64,000 nt of DNA from Phragmites australis. Its lineage: Eukaryota; Streptophyta; Magnoliopsida; Poales; Poaceae. The DNA lies in contig NC_084922.1 of assembly GCF_958298935.1 (NCBI RefSeq), positions 17,176,501 through 17,240,500 on the forward strand. The letters run 5' to 3'. Shown in pieces: positions 59,201-64,000 of this stretch. The notes below the pieces were generated by a model, which was not told where the DNA came from, ran no database searches, and saw only the letters and a list, made by a program, of their open reading frames with translations. How positions within the stretch are numbered: the first letter of the stretch is position 1; each line of letters starts with the position of its first letter. The position numbers and the translations under genes are program-made.

Positions 59201-61055
59201 CTTTGAAGTTCTTTGCAACAAAGATGTTGCTGGTTGCACTAGTGCTGAATTGTTCGCAACATACTGTGACAGTATCTTAAGAAAAGGTGGAATCGAAAAA
59301 TTAAGTGACGAAGCAATTGAAGTGAACCTTGACAAGGTATGGTTACTGCAACACTCTTTTTACACTACATTTTATATGTTCGTTTTCTCAGCTTTGAAGC
59401 TAATTATTGCCAGGTTGTCAAGCTTCTCACATACATCAGCGATAAAGACCTCTTTGTTGAGTTTCATAGGTATGTGGCTTTTTATTAGCTTGGACGTTAA
59501 ATCTTATTGCAAGAGATGTCATAATTGAAGCTTGAGACATCCTATCCTTTTTCTCCCTGGAAAAATGTATTGCAGGAAGAAGTTAGGAAGGAGATTGCTA
59601 TTTGAAAAGAGTGGCTCTGATGAACTCGAGAGAAGCATGCTTTCCAAGCTAAAACAGTATTTTGGAGGGCAATTCACTTCAAAAATGGAGGGCATGCTCA
59701 ATGATGTTGCAGTTACAAAAGAAGATCAAACAAAATTTGAAGATCACATAAGCACAAACCCAGGGTCAAAACCTCAGGTAGACCTGAATGTTATTGTTCT
59801 GACGACAGGATACTGGCCAACTTACAAAAGCACTGATATAAATCTTCCTTCAGAGATGGTACTTATATCGATTCCTTGACCACTTTTACTGGTCGGCTCT
59901 CCTGTTCAGTTGCTTTAGTAACTTCCCAGTAGCAAAGATATTTTGACATTTGCAGATTATGTTGTACTAGTGATATGAGTTATTTCAACTTTGCAATGAG
60001 AAACAAATGTCTGCTTCTGCTTCCTGCAGTACTGTGATAATGTGTTGCTAGTTTGCTACTAACCCATATTGGTCTAACATTAGAAAATCCTTATTGTCAG
60101 GTTAAATGTGTGGAGGTCTTCAAGCAGTTTTATCACTCCAGCAAGAAGCACAGAAAGCTTACCTGGGTTTATTCCTTGGGAAGTTGCAACATCCTTGGGA
60201 ATTTCGAAATCAAACCCATTGAGCTGATTGTTACAACTTATCAGGTAGGATTCAAATGATTGATAAAATTGATCAACAAACTTGCTGAGTGTGCCATAAC
60301 TGCATCTTGCCTATCTCCTCCTTGCCAGGCTGCACTACTGCTGCTATTCAATGAAGCTGATAGACTAAGTTACTCTGAGATTGTGACGCAATTAAAGCTG
60401 TCTGATGATGATGCTGTGCGTGTACTACATTCCCTCTCATGTGCAAAGTACAAGATTCTCAACAAAGAGCCAAGTAACAGGACAATTTCCCCAAATAACG
60501 TCTTTGAGTTCAACTACAAATTTACTGATAAGATGCGGAGAATAAAGGTGTTATTTCCTAATATAAACTCTACTGCGTTGCTTTCTTTCTTTGGATCTCT
60601 TGCTTCTACTGGAGACCTGACAGTTTTGTGTTTCACAGGTACAACTTCCTCCATCCGACGAGAAGAGAAAGGTTATCGATGACGTCAACAAGGACAGGAG
60701 GTTTGCAATTGATGCATCCCTAGTGCGTATCATGAAGAGCCGCAAAACAATGACCCATCAGAATCTCTTAGCAGAATGTGTGGAACAGCTCAGTCGCATG
60801 TTCAAGGTACTCAGTCCTTCCTTCTGACACTTGTTTTTTTTTTTTTTTGCGTGATGGTTACTATATTGTAATTCTTTTTGGGCTAGAGAAAATTCATTTT
60901 GTTGAGTCTGTGATACTATGATATGTTGACAATGGACACTTGTTCTGCTGCAGCCTGACATCAAAATGATCAAGAGAAGGATCGAGGACCTTATCACCAG
61001 AGAGTACCTGGAGCGCGACAAAGATGCTGTGAACTCGTACAGATACTTAGCTTGA
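56274..61055 (+). CDS. CUL1: Cullin-1, scaffold subunit of SCF ubiquitin ligase, 18 exons
   Basis: Exons: 56274-56413, 56538-56637, 57186-57371, 57467-57514, 57607-57819, 57892-57969, 58117-58206, 58296-58376, 58459-58521, 58898-58933, 59012-59098, 59187-59336, 59414-59469, 59576-59858, 60101-60244, 60329-60547, 60639-60806, 60954-61055. All introns are GT-AG and phases agree, giving 747 residues against about 740 in the family. The N-terminus has the SKP1/F-box-binding region ([20 protein letters not shown], about 48-67; [20 protein letters not shown]). The cullin homology domain follows ([22 protein letters not shown], [20 protein letters not shown]). The C-terminal winged helix has the neddylation site RIMKSRK, with the lysine at residue 691, 56 from the end as in Arabidopsis CUL1. 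It ends YRYLA. The protein links SKP1-F-box substrate receptors to RBX1-E2 in nucleus and cytoplasm. Departures from the conserved CUL1 text in exons 3-5 ([10 protein letters not shown], the short exon 4, and a [11 protein letters not shown] insertion) suggest a diverged paralogue. Confidence 0.95.
60735..60737 (+). other. Codon of the conserved neddylation lysine (K691)
   Basis: AAG within RIMKSRK in exon 17. By homology, NEDD8/RUB is attached to this lysine and activates the SCF ligase. Confidence 0.85.
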
Positions 61056-61440
61056 TTGATCGATGAATAATTTGCTGGCTGCTAGCCTCGCACTGGATTC
61101 CTAGGGCTGACGTTGTGAAGTTGCAACCGGGGCATTGCTTTCTGAAGGATCTTGTTCATGATTTCTGTTGATATGTTCTTGCCACGCCTCAACAGTGGTG
61201 CCTCTTGTACATTCTATGGGGGACTTGTATTTCAGGATTTTCTGAAGGTTTAAGTAGCTTAGGGTTGGGTGATACAGTGGAACACTCAACGATTACCATA
61301 TGTTGGTCTGTTGAACATGTTTTATGTTTGTATCTTTGTGTTCCCTTTTGAGTTCTGCTATTTCAGTTTGATCCTGTCCTGAATCACCAATTTTACCGCA
61401 AGGAGAAAAATGTTCTTTGGATTTCCAATTTGATTGAACA
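61056..61440 (+). other. Probable 3' UTR of cullin-1
   Basis: Moderately AT-rich sequence after the stop codon. GATGAATAATTTG near 61,062 is a possible polyadenylation signal, but the true end cannot be fixed. Nothing else is recognised in this stretch. Confidence 0.4.
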
Positions 61441-61960
61441 CATTGTGTACTGATACATTTTGCACGGATCATCATGCAAAGCTCTATCTAGGTTGAGTAG
61501 AATTAAGCAACACTAATCGGAGGTGTTGCAGTTCACACAATAATTAATCGATGAAGCCACAACCGAAACAAAACTAGATGTAGTAGATCATGCCAACTTC
61601 GATGAGGCTGGTGGTTCTTGAACACCGACGAGCCCAGTGACCGTGACGCCACGACGCTCTCATCCTCATGCGGCTAACGCCCGACGAGGTGGCATCTTCG
61701 CTAGTCCAGCGTGCCACGGAGTCCTAAATTATGCCACATGGATATGTCTTGCCATAAAATGATGCTTTTTCATCAGAAAATGTATGTGCCTTAACAAACT
61801 TCCATTATTTCAACAAAACAATACCTAAACAGAGCAGTTCTTAAGTATATAAAATCTGACTATTAATGTTCTATCTGGGTACGATCGGTAGTTGCTACTT
61901 GCTACAACTTGATCTTCCCTTCGAAATAGTTTGTGCTGATTTTCAGTGTGTGTATCCATT
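61441..61960. other. Intergenic sequence, nothing recognised
   Basis: No open frame or repeat of note between the cullin 3' region and the PPR relic. Confidence 0.4.
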
Positions 61961-61964
61961 TGTC

Positions 61965-62475
61965 AGCCTTGCAATCTGAGGCGATCATTTGCTCGTACAT
62001 CTTGGCAGCATATGTACACAGGCTTCTTCTGACAAAGCATCCATCCGCTCAGTGAGAATGTTAAATGCACAGGTTGTCGGTTCTACCCCCTGCTCCTTCA
62101 TGTTATCTACTAGTAAATCTGTGGCCTCACCAATCTTTCATGTTTGCATAGACCATCAATAAGGACGTTGGTAGGTGTAAACATCAGGAAAGGATCGACG
62201 AATAATCGAATTATATATATGAAGGTGTGTGCCCTAATGCCTTCCTTCGTCAACATACAGAGAATTCGCATCCTCCATTTTACCAGCGCAACGTAGAGCT
62301 TCTGTAAAGATCGCAAACGTCTGTCGATCTGCACGACCACCATATTCCAGAACCAAATCAAGCCACCGAAAAACATTCTTCATTCGCCCGCACTGCACTG
62401 ATCAGAGATCAGCGAATTAGATGGAGCGATATTCAGTTGCAAACCAGCTCCAATCATTTGGTTCAAGATGGCCTT
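61965..62475 (-). pseudogene. Pentatricopeptide-repeat (PPR) protein relic
   Basis: In different minus-strand frames the sequence reads NQMIGAGLQLNIAPSNSLIS (about 62,470-62,410), then YGGRADRQTFAIFTEALRCA and GKMEDANSLY, then KIGEATDLLVDNMKEQGVEP and TTCAFNILTERM (about 62,130-62,040). These fit the 35-residue PPR pattern (G..EA..L...M...G..P....N.L). Frame changes and stops break it into at least three pieces, and neither a start nor a complete array is present. PPR proteins bind organellar RNA. This copy is non-functional and may derive from a neighbouring or retroposed gene. Confidence 0.7.
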
Positions 62476-62811
62476 TGCATGGTAGGTAAGAAGACAGGTT
62501 CGACCCGAACCCGAGTCAGACTCCTACTCGAGTCCGAATTGAACCCGGGCTAGCTGCCTGAGGACTCGATAGAAGGAGGCAGCTAATTCTCGCGCTCGCG
62601 CGCGAATTCGGATAGGAAAATGACAACGCACTCATGAGGTCGAGCTGGTACGCAGAGGGGAAGGCGCACGGCCTAGGGCCCAGGCGGGGCAGGCGCGGTG
62701 CCAGCTGAGAGCCGGCCCAGGCCATGGGCGTTCTGCAGTAGCCCAGCTGGGTGCTCTGGCTCGGCCAGCCCAGGACATGGTTGTGCGCGGCCCATGTGCA
62801 AGGAGGCTGGC
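62476..62811. other. GC-rich non-coding sequence
   Basis: GC-rich sequence with open frames on several strands that do not resemble known proteins. No element is recognised. Confidence 0.35.
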
Positions 62812-63091
62812 TGTAATACCGAATAATTGAGAGAGAGAGAAAAAAGAGATTTGACCAAATAGTTGATTTTTTGATCCGTTGCTCGTATGGACAATCGGAG
62901 ACCGTGATTGCGTTCATCTCGTCGAGACGAACCCATTTTGCTATTCACACGTCCGTTCCGAGTACTTTGTGACCCGTAACAAGTCTAATAAATTTAGACC
63001 GTTAATTATTTTAAAATAAAAATAAAAATAAAAAAGAGATAAATACCGGATGGATCGGCCCTCAATCCGATCCATCCAGAACCTCTCGTGC

Positions 63092-63092
<1 letters not shown>

Positions 63093-63126
<34 letters not shown>
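63093..63126 (+). repeat. (CT)n microsatellite
   Basis: About 34 bp of CT dinucleotides, just before a GC-rich block with many GCCGC words. Confidence 0.95.
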
Positions 63127-63128
<2 letters not shown>

Positions 63129-63404
63129 CGTCACCGTGCGTTGCTGCACCGAGCTCGCCGCACGTCCACCGCCCGAGCCAGCTTGCACGTCACCGCCGCC
63201 GCACCGCTGTTGCTCGCTATCGCGCCACTGCTGCTCGCTATAGCGCCGCTGTTGCTTGCCGTCGCGCCGCTGTGCGCCGCGCCACATGATGCCGCGCTGC
63301 TGCCGCGCGCCGCCATGCTGCCGTGCCCCTACGAGCCGCCGCCGTCGCGCTGCCATGTGGTCACAGCCGTGTTCTGTGCCGGTCGTTGTGAGAAGCAAGC
63401 ATGA

Positions 63405-63545
63405 GCTAGAAGCAAGGAAGAAGAAGCCAGGAAGGAAGGAAGGAAAAGAGAAAGAAGGAAAGAAAAGAAAAGAAAGAGAAAAGAAAAGGAGAAAAGAAAA
63501 GAAAAAAAGGGAGAAAAAGGGGAAAAAAAAAGGAAAAGAGGAGAA
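63405..63545 (+). repeat. Purine-rich (GA/AAAG) tract
   Basis: About 140 bp of almost pure purine with GGAAGGAA and AAAGAAAAG words. The lysine-rich open frames crossing it are artefacts of this composition. Confidence 0.9.
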
Positions 63546-64000
63546 AGTTGGAAATTTTGTAATTTTATTGGATTCCTCGTCGATTCCATCGAAGGTGATT
63601 CCTCGGTAATTTCTAAACGTTTGTGGTTGGATTGAATCAAATCAATTTTCGTCGAACATGTAATCAATAATCTAATTCGTTTGCAATAACTGTCGTTTGA
63701 GGTATAGATGTGACATTTGAATTGGAATATCCATTTCATTCATTTAAGCAAAGTTTAATTAGAGAGAGATCTAATTCGGATATGAAATGGAGATGTCACA
63801 TCGAATCATGCTATTTGAATATCTGTTCGACGTGTTTTGAAATAATAACGTGTATGCGACGTTTTCAGGCGTAGGTTTGACGCTTCTCGTTATATGTGTT
63901 TCAGATGTGCTTTAGTACTAAAATGTACCTGTGCAGGTGGTAGTGCTTCCGGACGTACCTAAGCGAAATTCCTTCATCGCCTTCGGTAAAAGGCAAGTAA

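Larger units (their letters stand above)
62812..64000 (+). mobile_element. Probable LTR start of another retrotransposon, running off the window
   Basis: TGTAATACCGAATAATTGAG at 62,812 resembles the TGTAATACC/TGTAACACC starts of long grass Gypsy LTRs. Inside follow a (CT)n tract (63,093-63,126), a GC-rich leader-like block (63,127-63,400), a purine tract (63,405-63,545) and text such as CGTACCTAAGCGAAATTCC near the right edge that looks like LTR sequence. The right end, target duplication and any coding region are outside the window. Confidence 0.5.

Noticed and set aside
58920..59528. 202-residue open frame across cullin exons 11-13
   Set aside because: It reads through introns. The cullin homology and the GT-AG sites show that only exon parts are coding.
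63131..63404. Alanine-rich open frames on both strands near 63.2 kb
   Set aside because: They arise from GCC/GCG-rich repeats beside a (CT)n tract. Several frames are open at once, and none resembles a known protein.
63329..63739. 136-residue frame with phenylalanine/serine runs
   Set aside because: Low-complexity product of the purine tract read on the other strand.

Overview
The window is plant nuclear DNA, most likely from a grass (Poaceae). The basis is a CC-type glutaredoxin, a cullin-1 gene with a GC-rich first exon, and many repeat types typical of grass genomes: CACTA, hAT, MULE and PIF/Harbinger elements, a CRM-clade chromovirus, Tat-lineage Gypsy, a SIRE-like Copia, and very long LTRs beginning TGTAACACCC or TGTCACACCC. 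Nearly everything between about 1 and 55.9 kb is transposon-derived. Two genes look intact: a single-exon glutaredoxin (19.8-20.1 kb, minus strand) and an 18-exon cullin-1 (56.3-61.1 kb, plus strand).

Layout. 0-4.4 kb: decayed minus-strand Gypsy of the Tat/RIRE2 type, cut by the window edge. 5.0-5.4 kb: PIF/Harbinger-like MITE with TAA target duplications. 5.6-6.8 kb: AT-rich element, probably hAT. 7.5-14.0 kb: plus-strand CRM-clade chromovirus with a minisatellite in its leader. 14.0-18.5 kb: minus-strand CACTA with a broken TNP2 transposase; its 5' end is present and its 3' end is missing. 19.35-20.3 kb: a small hAT MITE, then the glutaredoxin gene and its TATA box. 20.8-22.45 kb: a non-autonomous CACTA-like element. 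22.9-23.6 kb: tandem repeats. 25.3-26.15 kb: a MULE-like element that shares its core with the 5.6-kb element. 26.4-30.35 kb: a solo LTR of almost 4 kb. 31.4-33.5 kb: a Gypsy reverse-transcriptase fragment joined directly to the 5' end of a second CACTA. 34.9-38.4 kb: minus-strand Copia remnant. 38.4-39.6 kb: hAT and CACTA pieces and a duplicated dispersed repeat. 39.6-55.94 kb: a nested block. An outer TGTAACACCC LTR with target duplication AAGGA is interrupted by a complete 10-kb LTR element (41,326-51,355, target duplication CATCC) with LTRs of about 4 kb, a PBS, a PPT and only 2 kb of interior. 55.95-61.1 kb: the cullin-1 gene. 62.0-62.5 kb: a PPR pseudogene. 62.8 kb to the end: the start of another LTR-like repeat.

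Function. The cullin-1 product would be the scaffold of SCF ubiquitin ligases. Its reading frame is open across all predicted splice junctions and gives 747 residues with a conserved neddylation lysine. The glutaredoxin is a small CCMC-type regulator of the land-plant-specific class and ends in ALWV rather than the usual ALWL. The transposon proteins all carry stops or frameshifts or lack key residues, so none appears autonomous. I found no RNA gene, CRISPR array or clearly new biological system. The most unusual observations are the shared core of two elements with different termini, the nested long-LTR structure ending 333 bp from the cullin start codon, and the transposon chimera junctions.
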